The position numbers and the translations under genes are program-made. This document shows positions 1 through 10,384 of a DNA stretch of 64,000 nucleotides, piece after piece. Source of the stretch: Anisus vortex (lineage: Eukaryota; Mollusca; Gastropoda; Planorbidae); the NCBI GenBank assembly GCA_949126835.1, contig OX421494.1, forward strand, positions 5,374,353 to 5,438,352. The letters run 5' to 3'. The notes beneath the pieces were generated by a model, which saw nothing but the letters and a program-made list of their open reading frames with translations, searched no databases and was not told the origin of the DNA. The first letter of the stretch is position 1; each line of letters begins with the position of its first letter.

Positions 1-462
1 GACCGAGACGAGTGGCGTTCAACAGTAAATAAAATGGTGCCCCAACGACACTCACTCGGGTTATGGCCAGTTATGGGATAGGTGAAGGTGAAATTCCATT
101 ACATATTAATTGTTGTACCGTACATTACAGTTCAATCTAGACCAATGACACAAGGTGAAGGTGAAATTCCATTACATATTAATTGTTGTACCGTACATTA
201 CAGTTCAATCTAGACCAATGACACAATTAGAACAAAATTAATGGTAGTTATGCGACGTTTTATTTCTAATATAGTGTATATATTAGGTAAAAAGTGACAG
301 AAGCCATGGTTAGTTGAATAAATTAGTCCTCACGCAATAACAAGTCTTCCTCATAAGGCCGGATCTGTCTTTCTTCCCTACGCTTCTGTTTCTAAGTGCG
401 CACATGCTATGTCTTTTCATATAATTTAACACGAACTATTTAGAAGATGCAACAATGTTTAC

Positions 463-620
463 CTGGACCGTGGCCTTGTGAAAGACTTCCGGTGGAATTG
501 TCGGCAACTCAATGTCGTGAGTCTCGTGGTAATTTCTACTTACAGTGGAAGGCATCATTAGTTTGTAGTCGTTGTGGCGAGTACGAAACTCTACGCCATT
601 CAAGACGCCGATAAACTCCC
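463..620 (-). CDS. Secreted protein exon 3
   Basis: 158 nt; acceptor TTTCTCAG, donor GTAAAC; encodes EFIGVLNGVEFRTRHNDYKL and a PTIPPEV segment. Confidence 0.7.
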
Positions 621-2182
621 CTGAGAAATCAAATAGTTAGCTACACAAGCTGCTATCAGTTGGCATTCAAATCAAATAGATAGCTACGAAAGATTACAGT
701 TGACATTCAAATCGGGTCTGAATAATAATGATCCAATTAAGCTAAATAAGCACGTTTTATGTGCACTAAGGGAAGCAGGGCACTACATAAAACTAAATTT
801 GATATGGTCTTAGTCCGGTTCTACATTCAAAATCACTTATCTATATATTATAGGCTACATGGTTTTACAATGTCACTGACCAATGCGTTTTACTTCCGGC
901 AATTTTCTACCTGAGCACTATGGGTAACAAACCTGCATTAAATATTAGCAGTAACCCTAATTTCGAAATTGGAATGGGTTTTTTTTCTTTCGAAATTTTC
1001 TATGGACTAAATCATAAAATTTAAAAATAGATTTCACTACGTTTTATTGAAGCGTCGTATGGACGAGATGTGGCCGCTAGGCAGATACTTACCGATTCCT
1101 AAGGTTCGGTCATAATTAGCGTGGTCGTGAATAGCGATGGCCGACTGGGCCACGTGGGTGTCAGCGTAATATGGACTCGTCCCTTCATGGTACAGTCTGA
1201 CCTTCTTCACACCAGACATTCCATCAGAACGAATTCTGCGGAAATGAAACACTTTCTGTGATGGGCAGGGTTTAGTACAGCAGCGTCATTGTGAAAAGCA
1301 CACTCGTCTTATGCTAAGCTTGAGATATTCTTTTATAGAAAGCAATCTTATAGGCTATATTACAGACCCTCCTTCTATAAAGAAGATTATTGCGTCCTAC
1401 GTTCAACCGTATTCCGAGTCTAGTCTTTATTAATATTTTAAATGATGTTAAGTTACTGGTTTTCCTGTTTTTTTTTCAGGCAAACCGTTCCATGCTTGAA
1501 TGCCACTCGGGAAGAAAGAGTACTTATATGCAATAGACCCTATTCCTATAGATATATAGATCCATAGAGTCTATCATTTTTTTTCTCTAGTTTATTGAAC
1601 TCATAATTTAAACTTACACAGTTTTACCCCGTAAGCCCCTCGCAAGTTTAAACTTGCTGGTTCAAACAGCTCTTGTCACTTTTGATTTGAGTGTCTTGTG
1701 GTATAATTTATATAGATCTATGTATAAATTATCAAAATTGTATTGCCTATGACAGTGGTCGGCAACCTAAGTGCGCGTGCCAGATATGGCACACAGAGCG
1801 ACTTTCAATTGCACGCGGAAGACAGATAAAAATGCAATTAGCCTACAAATCTCTTCCTCAAGGAAAAATGTAATATGACTTTTAGGCTCTTGGCAAACTA
1901 ATGACTTAGAAATGCTATTTTGGCACACACTATTTTAATAAAGGTTTCCGACAACTGGTCTATGATATGTGTTTCTTTAAATCGTATTCACCTCTCCTCG
2001 ACAAACAGCTGGTTCTGCATAACTTGTTGTCCCAGAGAGTTCACAACGTCTTCCAATAATGCAATCTTCGCAGTGAGCTGCTCGGGTGTGAGTGTCTGAG
2101 TTGGCAGGTCATGAATTTGAGCTGCCACCATGCTCACTAACAAAACCGATAATAACAATAAATGTGTAAATAGGGCCATCAT
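463..2182 (-). CDS. Unrecognised secreted protein gene, first three coding exons (partial, runs off left edge)
   Basis: Three minus-strand exons join in frame through GT-AG introns: 2182-1992, 1235-1093 and 620-463. The predicted N-terminus is a Met-Met start followed by a leucine-rich hydrophobic stretch ending VSMVAA, a good signal peptide. Next comes a short helical stretch with heptad-like leucines (LTAKIALLEDVVNSLGQQV) that could form a coiled coil. Exons 2 and 3 encode a mixed domain with FIGVLNGVEFRTRHNDYKL and a proline-rich LPTIPPEV segment. The RTRHNDY-type motif looks like a conserved invertebrate domain, but I cannot name the family or a function. Exon 3 ends in phase 0 at a GTAAAC donor, so the gene continues beyond position 1. 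Seen: signal peptide, splice sites and phase agreement (2, 1, 0). Inferred: an extracellular product. The start ATG lies inside a 52-bp tandem repeat. Confidence 0.7.
1093..1235 (-). CDS. Secreted protein exon 2
   Basis: 143 nt; acceptor TTTCCGCAG; begins RIRSDGMSGVKKVRLYHEG and ends before GTAAGT. An upstream AG at about 1256 was not used because it gives the wrong phase. Confidence 0.7.
1365..1535 (-). mobile_element. AGATAA-tailed LINE, 3' end fragment
   Basis: Reverse-complement match to the 3' end of the better preserved LINE at 43948-44651: the last ORF residues (SGIRAWNGLP-like), the 'acggatgagcgtaggacgca' region and the 'cttctttatagaaggagcgt' hairpin. Severely 5'-truncated; lies in intron 1-2 of the secreted-protein gene. 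Confidence 0.6.
1753..1957 (-). mobile_element. hAT-type MITE (CAGNGGTCGGCAACC family) with target duplication
   Basis: Starts CAGTGGTCGGCAACC and ends GGTTTCCGACAACTG, imperfect terminal inverted repeats. The flanks gcctatga and gtctatga are a 7/8 match, as expected for the 8-bp duplication of hAT transposons. It is 205 bp long with no coding capacity and sits in intron 1 of the secreted-protein gene. Confidence 0.7.
1992..2182 (-). CDS. Secreted protein exon 1 (signal peptide, coiled coil)
   Basis: 191 nt; two adjacent ATGs at 2182; ends ...FVEE plus AG before donor GTGAAT. The first 20 or so codons form the hydrophobic signal peptide. Confidence 0.7.
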
Positions 2183-2402
2183 TGATATTTAACAAAACAG
2201 ATAATAACAATAAATGTGTAAATAGGGCCATCATTGATATTTAACAAAACAGATAATAACAATAAATGTGTAAATAGGGCCATCATTGACATTTAACAAA
2301 ACAGAAAATCAAGAAATGTATAAATAGACCCTGTTATTGATATTTAACAAAACAGGAAAACAATAAATGTATAAATGGGCCTATGAGTTACAAAACAGGA
2401 AC
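2139..2402. repeat. 52-bp minisatellite overlapping a signal-peptide start
   Basis: About five head-to-tail units begin at 2139, 2191, 2243, 2295 and 2346, with core aacaaaacagataataacaa. The first three are nearly identical. The coding start of the secreted protein lies in the first unit, so each unit carries a copy of the ATG-ATG and part of the signal peptide on the minus strand. Confidence 0.9.
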
Positions 2403-3741
2403 AAAAAATTGATATATAACAATGACCTTTGACTATGTCCTTGAGAAATAAACAAAATTTGAAGATTGAAAAACTTTATATTTTTTTAGAATCTGCTATG
2501 GCATATTTAAACACTATAATTAAAAAAAATATTATATGGTTAAAAACAAAGTACCAGGTGACCGATCATTCGATCGGTAATAAAGAGCAGGCGCTTGTAC
2601 CATAACATAATGTGTATGTAAAACAACAGTGCATAAATTTAAAAAATACGTCTTTACCAGACCAATAAATTATATTTTTGTCTTTTTCCTTTTTCTACTA
2701 TGAATAACATAGGCTTTAAATTCGAACAGTCGAAGCAGATTTTTATTTGTGCAGTCTAATATATAGAATTTGCCCGATAACCTCTTCCCCCCCCCCCCCC
2801 CCAAAAAAAAAAAATATAATAAAAAAAATAATAATTAATAAAATAATAAAACAGCTTAATCTAATTTCAAACCCTAAAAAAAAACATGTCGTCTAGAGTT
2901 GTCAGTTTTAAATCCAACATAGATATATGTCATTATGTTATGTATTTAAAAGACTGAAAATGAAAAGTTTACATTTAAAATATCGTGAATTACGTTACAA
3001 TTTTTAGTTCATCTACCTTTTCCCCTACTTTAACAACTAACTGTCAAACTTTCTAGTGACCCCTCTTATAAAAGTATGTCAATTTTTCAAACTACCTCCC
3101 TCGCCCATTTCAAGCTAACAATGAGTTACGGCCGGCAAGTAAAGTTTGTAAATAACTTGTAAAAAATATCTTATACAAAAAGTATTTATTTATTATTTTC
3201 AAAGTTTTCAATGTATTATTCCAAACATTGTTTGACGAAAAAGTAAAAATATATAGTTTGGTGTAAACCTTTTTTAATATCCTCCATGTGTGCCACTATT
3301 TAAATAAACTATCGCGGCAAAATATAATGTCGATTAATTAAAACAATGGTAAAATAAACATTTAAATTTTTTTTTTAAATTTTGAGCATTACACTAGTTA
3401 AATACTAAATAATTAAAGTTGAAATTATGTTATTCATTGAAAGAACTGCAAATGAAAAGATTATAATATAGGCTACGTTAGATGATTTGTTTAATTCCCC
3501 CACCCCCTTGCACCCCCACCCCCTCAATAAAACTAACAGTATATTACACTTCTGACTATTGTTATGAGGAAATTACGAATAAATTGAATACATCTTTTCT
3601 AGTTTACCAGATTTCGAATTGACAATGTTAACATATTCTAATATATCTTACTTTGTTTGGCCTATATAAGCAAATCATACATATTTTAATGAAACATTCG
3701 TAAACATTTGTATTGAATAAAAAAAAAGTGGATACTAATAC
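2403..3741. other. AT-rich intergenic DNA, no gene seen
   Basis: Contains a C16 run followed by A12 near 2788-2813. It probably holds the promoter and 5' UTR of the secreted-protein gene, but no defined element can be named. Confidence 0.5.
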
Positions 3742-4130
3742 AGTGTATACTATTTATAGTGTACAGTATACTACTACATTGTATACTATAAACGGTGAAG
3801 TGTATACTGCTACAGTGCACACTATATATGGTGTAGTGTATACTGCTACAGTGTACAACTATATACGGTGTAGTGTATACTGCTACAGTGTACACTATAT
3901 ACATTGTAGTGTATACAGCCTCAGTGTACATTATATACGCTGTGGTGTATACTGCTTCAGTGTACACTATATACGGTGTAGTGTATACTGCTTCAGTGTA
4001 CACTATATACGGTGTAGTCTATACTGCTACAGTGAACACTATATACGGTGTAGTGTATAATCCTACAGTGTAAAGTATATACGGTGTAGTGTATACTTCT
4101 ACAGTGTTTACTAGACTATATACAGTTATA
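3742..4130. repeat. 36-bp minisatellite
   Basis: About ten degenerate units of roughly 36 bp with core tatacggtgtagtgtatact followed by gcttcagtgtacac. Units are internally near-palindromic (gtatac, gtgtacac), so open frames on both strands here are repeat artefacts. Confidence 0.85.
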
Positions 4131-4796
4131 CAGTTTTTGTACCAAAAAAAAAAAGTTTTCGACGTGTTTTTTTTCCAAACAATGTTAGATGAAAGAAAGT
4201 TAAAAATAGACCTTTAGTTTTGTGAAACTTCATCTAATCTTGTTTTTATTTAAACGGCAAACTATTATCTCACTATTAATTAAAACGTAAATATTTTATT
4301 TGTTTTAGTCTAAAATATATCGAAGATTAATCTAAAATACATTGAAAACATTATAATCTAAATAAGCCTCGAGGGCCGCATACTATTATTTGTCACCCAC
4401 TAGCTGTAGTTTGCACACCCCTGCATTACATAAATTACACTTGGTCTTGCTTTAAATTATATCTGTTATCGGTGCCGGTGCGCAACAGTAGTCTAAACAA
4501 TAAATTAAACCTCTTTCTGTTGCTGTACGGGTATTTCCGAAACGTCATATCTGCGACGCAACAAAACACCGCTCGTGAAAGCCGCAATAACGTGGATTGT
4601 GCAATGGCATGTTTTCACGGCCAAAATCAATTATCTACGATAAATCTAATGGGTATTTTTGTCTAACGTTCGTTTCCGATTTTTAATTGTGAGGCCGAAA
4701 AGCTGTAGATTTTTTTTTTGGTGAAACAAGTCGTGCATTAAAACATGAAGATAATCGTTAGAGCGCTTTTGAAGAAAATTTCCAGACATACATACA

Positions 4797-4912
4797 TACA
4801 TATATATATATACATACATAAATACAATTTTAACTCGTATTATAGTATAGGATATATATATATATATACATACATAAATACAATTTTAACTCGTATTATA
4901 GTATAGGATAGA
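4797..4912. repeat. TA-rich microsatellite inside a ~60-bp direct duplication
   Basis: Two copies of a (TA)n block followed by catacataaatacaatttt and ctcgtattatagtataggat lie back to back. Confidence 0.8.
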
Positions 4913-5719
4913 CTATATGAAAATAAATAAGGATGTTTTAGGTATAAGATGAGTAAACCGTGGTAAAAATTGTTCAGAATTGTATTTATTTTCACGTATT
5001 CACTAATGGAAACGGATCCACAGACATGAAATCATAGACTAGACTAACTGGATTGGATCTATTCTATCATTTCCAAGTGAAAAAGTTACCAAAGAACTCT
5101 GCTAATTAAATGTGCGTTAAATTTTCTGATAAACCCGGGCTGTTTTTCTTTCTGCCCATGCTGATGTTAGAAAATTATATTGTTTTTGTCCATCTATATA
5201 GATCTATAGGCTAATTGTAAAAATAACTATCAAATAAAAATAAACACAAAGATATTTAGAACACAAAAACTCAATGTCAGCTATTTTCATATATTCTAAA
5301 TTTTTCAACTAAAATAATATATTGTTCTTGTTATTTTTAGCGTATCTACTTACCAAGCGTAAACAAAGGTAAGAAAAACAGCATAGTTGACACTTCACGT
5401 GAGGGGAAGTAATAAATAATTGTGTGGTTAGCAGCGCTAAAAAAAAAAAAAGACTTGAGTCGTTCTGACGTATTAAGGCTTGCTGGGTATCTTTTTATAC
5501 CTGGCGAAAATTAAAATAAAAGCATTTAAAGGGATCAACCAATAGGATTCTTTCCACTCGGTCACGTGAGGGATAATTATTTCTTTTTCTTTTTTTTTGT
5601 TATTGTTGTTGTTCAAATTCGGGACAAGTGGTTTGGCCATTGGTACGGGTCAAGAGGCGTCCTTAAAAGTCATCAAAGGACACGAACAAAAGATTTTCAG
5701 ACTCGGGTGCGATGAATGA

Positions 5720-6110
5720 AAGATGGATGTGGATTGTGGATAGTGGATACATTCAGAGTAAGCAACTTAAAAATATTTAGTTTAGGGTAAGGGATATATC
5801 CACTGTACGCAAGAAGGAAGGTTTAGATGTGGATAATGTATAGGCCTATATCCACTCTAAGCAACGAGGAAGGTTTAGATGTGGATATTGGATGTATCCA
5901 CTGTAAGCAAGAAGGAAGGTTTAGTTGTGGATAATGGATATATCCACTTTAAGCAACGAGGATTGTTTATATGTGGATAATGGATGTATCCACTGTAAGC
6001 AAGAAGGGAGGTTTAGATGTGGATAATGGATGTATCCACTGTAGGCAACGAGAGGAAGATTTAGATGTAGATAATGGAGGCATCCACATTAGGCAATGAG
6101 GAAGGTCAAG
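5720..6110. repeat. Minisatellite of hairpin-forming units
   Basis: About seven to eight degenerate units of roughly 45 bp. Each carries gtggataatgg followed by tgtatccac, so each unit can fold back on itself; unit spacers are aagcaa(g/c)(a/g)aggaaggttta. No gene overlaps. Confidence 0.85.
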
Positions 6111-6165
6111 ATGTGTTTAATGGAACAATAAGAAAGGTGTAAGAACCGGGACCAGTAATGTAGAA

Positions 6166-6982
6166 CAGGGGTCGGCAACCTACGGCACGCGTGCCAAACT
6201 TAGCACGTGGAGCCATTTTCGACTTTACATTTGGTTGCTGTGGATTGTATGATTGCATTATATCGCAAGCAAAAGAAATATCGAATACAAATAATTAGTA
6301 TTTGCGAACCATTTACAGAATAGTTTTGTGCGATTCCAATGATGCTATTTTAAAGTATTTTCTTTCTGATTCAAGGTAAAAAAAAATCGTGTGCCACAAC
6401 AATGAAAAAACTTTCCGAAATTATATATTTTTGTTATTAATGTTTAACATCCCTAAATTTTTTATGAATTTGACTCTTTTTATACTTCATAGTTTTATTG
6501 TTTAACTTACTTTCTTTCTGGCAAACATCACTAGAGTCTATTTATTAAGTGGTTTATGTGAGACTTATATTAATTAGCAGAGGATTTCCGAAAAGTTATT
6601 AGAATTTCATCATATCTGTGTATATTTAATTAAAAACTTTTACAATTGTGCAAAACGTGACACTATCCTGGCGATATATCAGAGTATAATTTAAACAGTG
6701 CCCCTAAAATGGCAGAAAAAAAAAGACTAGAACTCGATCAACGTCCGTTTCAAGAAATGTGGACAAAAGAATATGGATTTGGTCTGCAACCTTTTGATAA
6801 CAGCGAGCCAAAGTAGTATTTCTAATTCATTCAGCGTGCCAAAAAGCCTAAAGGTCATCCTGCTTTAGCACTCAACTTCTTGTAGAATGTACGTGTATTG
6901 CCTTTGGGGAATCTTCTGCGTGCCATTTAAAATCGCTCTGCGTGCCAAGTGTGACACTCATTTCGAAGGTTGCCGACCCCTG
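6166..6982. mobile_element. Composite hAT-type element (CAGGGGTCGGCAACC termini)
   Basis: Begins CAGGGGTCGGCAACCTACGG and ends GGTTGCCGACCCCTG. The right part (about 6777-6982) is one typical ~205-bp MITE. The left end is the opposite-type terminus of the same family, so this is either a longer non-autonomous element or two MITEs in a row. The flanking 8-mers do not match, so the outer pair may not be a single insertion. Confidence 0.6.
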
Positions 6983-7084
6983 CACTAAACTATATATTCC
7001 ACATCACTGACCTGGGACCTTATTTTAAGACTACATGAGGCTACTGTGATATTTAATGGGCAGTAAGCAGACAAAGACTACGGG

Positions 7085-7322
7085 GAGACCACTGAGTTTA
7101 CAAAACCAAAAACACGTTCCTTATCCCTTATTATGCGAGAACAAATGCATATAAGCACCCGGGCATGGAATGGGTTGCCTAAACAAACCGGGAAAACCAG
7201 TAACTTAACATCATTTAAAACACCAATAGAAATGCATGACTAGACTCAAACTACGGATGAGCGAAGGACGCAATCATCTTCTTTATAGAAGGAGCGTCTG
7301 TATTGTATAAGATAGATAAGAT
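7085..7322 (+). mobile_element. AGATAA-tailed LINE, 3' end
   Basis: Matches the terminal ORF and 3' UTR of the LINE at 43948-44651: ...GCATATAAGCA, TGGAATGGGTTGCCT, GATGAGCGAAGGACGCAAT and CTTTATAGAAGGAGCGTCTG, ending in a GATA-rich tail. Confidence 0.75.
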
Positions 7323-8017
7323 ATAAGTATATTATGAGGTCTCAAGGATGATACATGTTCATGACTCATGAAACATCAAGGTTCCGTTTACATAATACTC
7401 CTCCTCTCCCCCTTTGCAATTCTATTGCACACTACCTTAATTGTTGCCTTTTATCCAACACAAGGGCAGATAAGTCATATCATCGTTTTGAAGTGTGTTT
7501 GGGGGAATTGGTATTAATACTATCAAAATCATTTGTCTGTGTACTTTTAACTTTTCAGATAACCTAGTATATTATGTGACCGCATCAAGTATTAAGGTCG
7601 ATTGCATACTTGACTGGATTGTATCGCACCTGCAAGATGGTACCTGCGTGTGGTTACCTGCTCGTCGTGACCTGCGTAGCGTTATCTTCGTTAATTAATT
7701 ATATATATATACATTTTTTTTCTTTTTAGTCCGTTGTGAATTTTTTTGTAAGATTTTTTAAAATTAAAAAATAGATATTTATTTAGAGTTGTGTTGCGGG
7801 ACTGGGGGTGGCGGCGGGGGGATGGGGGGGGGGGGGGTTAAACTATTGGCCAGAGTACTGCTGGAGTAATGTCTTTCTATCTCTGTGTCTGTCTGTTGGA
7901 CTGTATTCCCACCACCTCCACCTCATTCCCCATGTTTAAGAAAGTTCACCTAACTAAAAAAAAACACACCAGTAAAACCAAATTTAACGAGTGCGATTGT
8001 GGAGGCAAAGTCCTTTC

Positions 8018-8071
8018 ATCATCATCATCATCGTCATCATCATCATCTTCATCTTCATCATCATCATCATA

Positions 8072-8104
<33 letters not shown>

Positions 8105-8375
8105 TTCATCATCATCATCATATTCATCATTTTCATCATCATCATCATCTTCATCATCATCATCATCTTCATCTTCCTCATCATCTTCATCATCTTCATC
8201 AGCATTATCATCATCATCATCTTCATCATCTTCATCATCTTCATCATCATCATCTTCATCATCTTCATCATTATCATCATCGTCATCTTCATCATCATCA
8301 TCATCTTCATCATCTTCATCATCATCATTATCATCATCTTCATCATCTTCATCATCATCATCATTATCATCATCA
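8018..8375. repeat. (TCA)n microsatellite, expanded LINE tail
   Basis: About 358 bp of TCA with TCT/TCG variants; all long frames here (polySer, polyHis, polyMet, polyIle) are artefacts. The equivalent repeat at about 41930-41960 is only some 30 bp. In both units it directly follows, on the minus strand, the C-terminus of a degraded LINE ORF, so it began as that LINE's simple-repeat 3' tail. Confidence 0.9.
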
Positions 8376-8950
8376 GACCCGTGACGCTCGTCGTCGTGGA
8401 GGTTCTACGTCGATACGCGTAACCAGATTCCTCCATTCGTCCCGGTCAGAAGCCGTTTGTAGAAAGGGTATCTAGAGGTAGTTCGGTCCAAACAATGAAC
8501 AATAATGATCAAGCCGGTTGGTCCTGCGGTTGGTTCACCGGACTGTCAACCCAAAACCAACTGACACGTCGTGGGTTCTATCCCTGCCACCGACCGATCC
8601 CTGCCGCCCTGTAGGTGTTTTGGGACTAGAGGACGTATAATAATCTTCTAGAGAGCACCGAGCATGCTAAAATATCTTGGATAGAAGCGCTATATAAATA
8701 ACCATTATTATTATTATCAATATTTATTTGCCACTTTGTACATTATCACTTCTTTTTTCTGGCGACCTTCTCTGTGTGCTCCTTCCAGGCTACCTTGTAG
8801 GATAGTTTTGGCCAAGGAGTCATGCCTTACAGTATGACCATACTCCTTTATCCGATGTCAATTTAATTCTTCTTTATTAAGTTTCTTCCTCTGTATTCCC
8901 CCCCCCCCCCTTTTTTACCAATCACTTCTTGTGTATGTCTCTTCCTACCT
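8376..8950 (-). mobile_element. Degraded LINE 3' part (RTE-like), interrupted by a SINE
   Basis: Minus-strand reading of 8720-8900 gives pieces such as RIKEYGHT.RHDSLAKTILQG, typical of the C-terminal region after reverse transcriptase in RTE-like LINEs. The paralogous stretch 41930-42330 also shows KEWTKLQLDTLLQ. Frameshifted and non-functional. Confidence 0.6.
8506..8714 (+). mobile_element. tRNA-derived SINE (family 2), insertion specific to proximal unit
   Basis: A-box-like ggttggtcctgcggttggtt and B-box-like gtgggttctatccc, then a body ctgccaccgaccgatccctg and an ATT-rich tail. The paralogous site at about 42111 lacks it, and atgatcaa / attatcaa flank it as a probable target duplication. 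Its tail (agcgctatataaata + ATT repeats) differs from that of other family-2 copies. Confidence 0.75.
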
Positions 8951-10384
8951 ACACCCTACATCCTACATATCCCGTAGTCTGTTAGACCGTTGGGGCGCCA
9001 CAGATGACATGTAAACCAGCCTCCTCCACTCCTCCCGTCTCTCAGCCGTTCTCATTGCCTCGCACAGTTTTGTACCTGTCCATTCCATGATATTATCTTC
9101 CCAACGTTTCTTTGGTCTTCCTCTCTTTCTGCCTCCTCTGGTGGTACCCTGCAGGATGGTCTTTGCAAGCCCGTTGGTTCTGGTGACGTGGCCATACCAT
9201 TCCAGTTTTCTTTTCTTGGCTGTGGCCAGCAGGTATTCATACTCTCCAATTTCCTGTTGTATTCTTTTTCTTATCTGTTCGTTGGTGATATGGTCCCTGT
9301 AACAGATACCGAGCAGGGTCCTGAAGCATCTCATCTCCATGGCGTTTATCATATTCTCCAGCTCCGCTGTCAGTGTCCATGACTCGCAAGCATACAAGAA
9401 AATGGAGAGGGCCAGTGAGCGCATCAGCCTGATTTTGGTGCTGAGGGCTAGGTTCTTGTCTTTCCATATTGTCTTGAGCCTCTTTAGTGATGCTGTTGTC
9501 TGGGCAATCCTGGACATTATTTCTGGTTTGGAGCCCTCTTCGGATACAATAGCTCCTAGGTACTTAAAGCTGCTAACTGTTTCCAAACTCTGCCCACCAA
9601 TCTCGATCTTCGTGGTTATGCCGCTGGTGTTACTAGTCATTAATTTAGTCTTTTCGGCACTGATTTGCATGCCATAGGTTGTGGAAGTTTTGTCTAGTCG
9701 CTCCACTAGATTGGCTAATTCTTCCTCACTCCCGGCGAGTCCATCTATATCATCTGCGAATCGAAGGTTGGTGATCCTTCTGCCATTTATGCTGATTGTC
9801 CCTTCATGATCCTCTAGTGCATCTGACATGATTCTCTCCAGGAAGATGTTGAACAGTGTTGGCGAAAGCAAGCATCCTTGTCGTACTCCAACGGTCGTCC
9901 TGAACCATTCTCCAATGTTGTTGCTGAAGAAGACTGCACTGGTGGCCCTGTCATAGAGGCTACGTATCAGCATTGTCAGTTTGTCATTAATATTGTAATG
10001 TTTCATGGTTGCCCATAGGGCTGCGTGCCAGACCCTGTCGAATGCTTTTTTAAAATCAACAAATATATGGTACAAGTGTTGTTGGTGTTGCGCGTGCCTC
10101 TCACAGAGTATTCGCAGGTTAAAGATCTGCTCTGTGGTACTACGTCCCTGCCTGAAGCCTGCCTGTTCTTCCGCAATGATTCTTTCAGCATAAGGTCTGA
10201 GTCGGCTTAGAATTATTTTGAGCATGACCTTGCTTGGGTGGCTTATTAGGCTGATGGTGCGGTAGTTCTGGCATTGTTGAAGGTTGCCTTTCTTGGGGAG
10301 GGTGATGATGAGCGGCTGGGTCCATGGTTTAGGCCAGTCTCCAGTTATCCATATTTTATTGCAAATGTTCAATAAGACATAGTC
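8944..10384 (-). mobile_element. 5'-truncated RTE-like LINE insertion
   Basis: Bounded by comparison with the empty site at 42318-42345 (gtgtgtctctta then tggtctcttaaaaactcatt). The element's 3' end lies at the low-coordinate side. Confidence 0.75.
8963..10372 (-). CDS. RTE-like LINE reverse transcriptase ORF, 5'-truncated
   Basis: A 469-codon open frame covers the reverse transcriptase (RNA-templated DNA synthesis for retrotransposition) and the C-terminal region, but lacks the N-terminal endonuclease. Visible motifs in order: NYRTISLISHPSKVMLKIIL, AEEQAGFRQGRST, VDFKKAFDRVWH, VGVRQGCLLSPTLFNIF, the catalytic FADDID box, ISAEKTKLM, SSFKYLGAIV, and the late GRPKKRWEDNI..WTG motif. No RNase H domain follows, which fits RTE-type rather than I/Jockey-type LINEs. 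The frame is uninterrupted, so the insertion is young. It lies inside an older LINE fragment. The undisturbed target is preserved at about 42328 in the distal unit, so the whole insert spans roughly 8944-10384. It is not a host gene. Confidence 0.9.
   Translation of the reverse strand: MNICNKIWITGDWPKPWTQPLIITLPKKGNLQQCQNYRTISLISHPSKVMLKIILSRLRPYAERIIAEEQAGFRQGRSTTEQIFNLRILCERHAQHQQHLYHIFVDFKKAFDRVWHAALWATMKHYNINDKLTMLIRSLYDRATSAVFFSNNIGEWFRTTVGVRQGCLLSPTLFNIFLERIMSDALEDHEGTISINGRRITNLRFADDIDGLAGSEEELANLVERLDKTSTTYGMQISAEKTKLMTSNTSGITTKIEIGGQSLETVSSFKYLGAIVSEEGSKPEIMSRIAQTTASLKRLKTIWKDKNLALSTKIRLMRSLALSIFLYACESWTLTAELENMINAMEMRCFRTLLGICYRDHITNEQIRKRIQQEIGEYEYLLATAKKRKLEWYGHVTRTNGLAKTILQGTTRGGRKRGRPKKRWEDNIMEWTGTKLCEAMRTAERREEWRRLVYMSSVAPQRSNRLRDM

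Noticed and set aside
1..462. A fourth exon of the secreted-protein gene
   Set aside because: No acceptor-donor pair with a conserved-looking translation could be identified before the window edge; a direct duplication at about 83-232 makes this stretch repetitive.
2786..2815. Poly-C/poly-A run as a possible regulatory element
   Set aside because: Homopolymer runs of this kind recur through the window and nothing ties this one to a function.
3686..4073. Tyr/Val/Thr-rich repetitive frames on both strands
   Set aside because: Artefact of the 36-bp minisatellite.
7869..8475. Long Ser-, His-, Met- and Ile-rich open frames
   Set aside because: They are translations of the TCA microsatellite in different frames; the paralogous locus has only about 30 bp of it.
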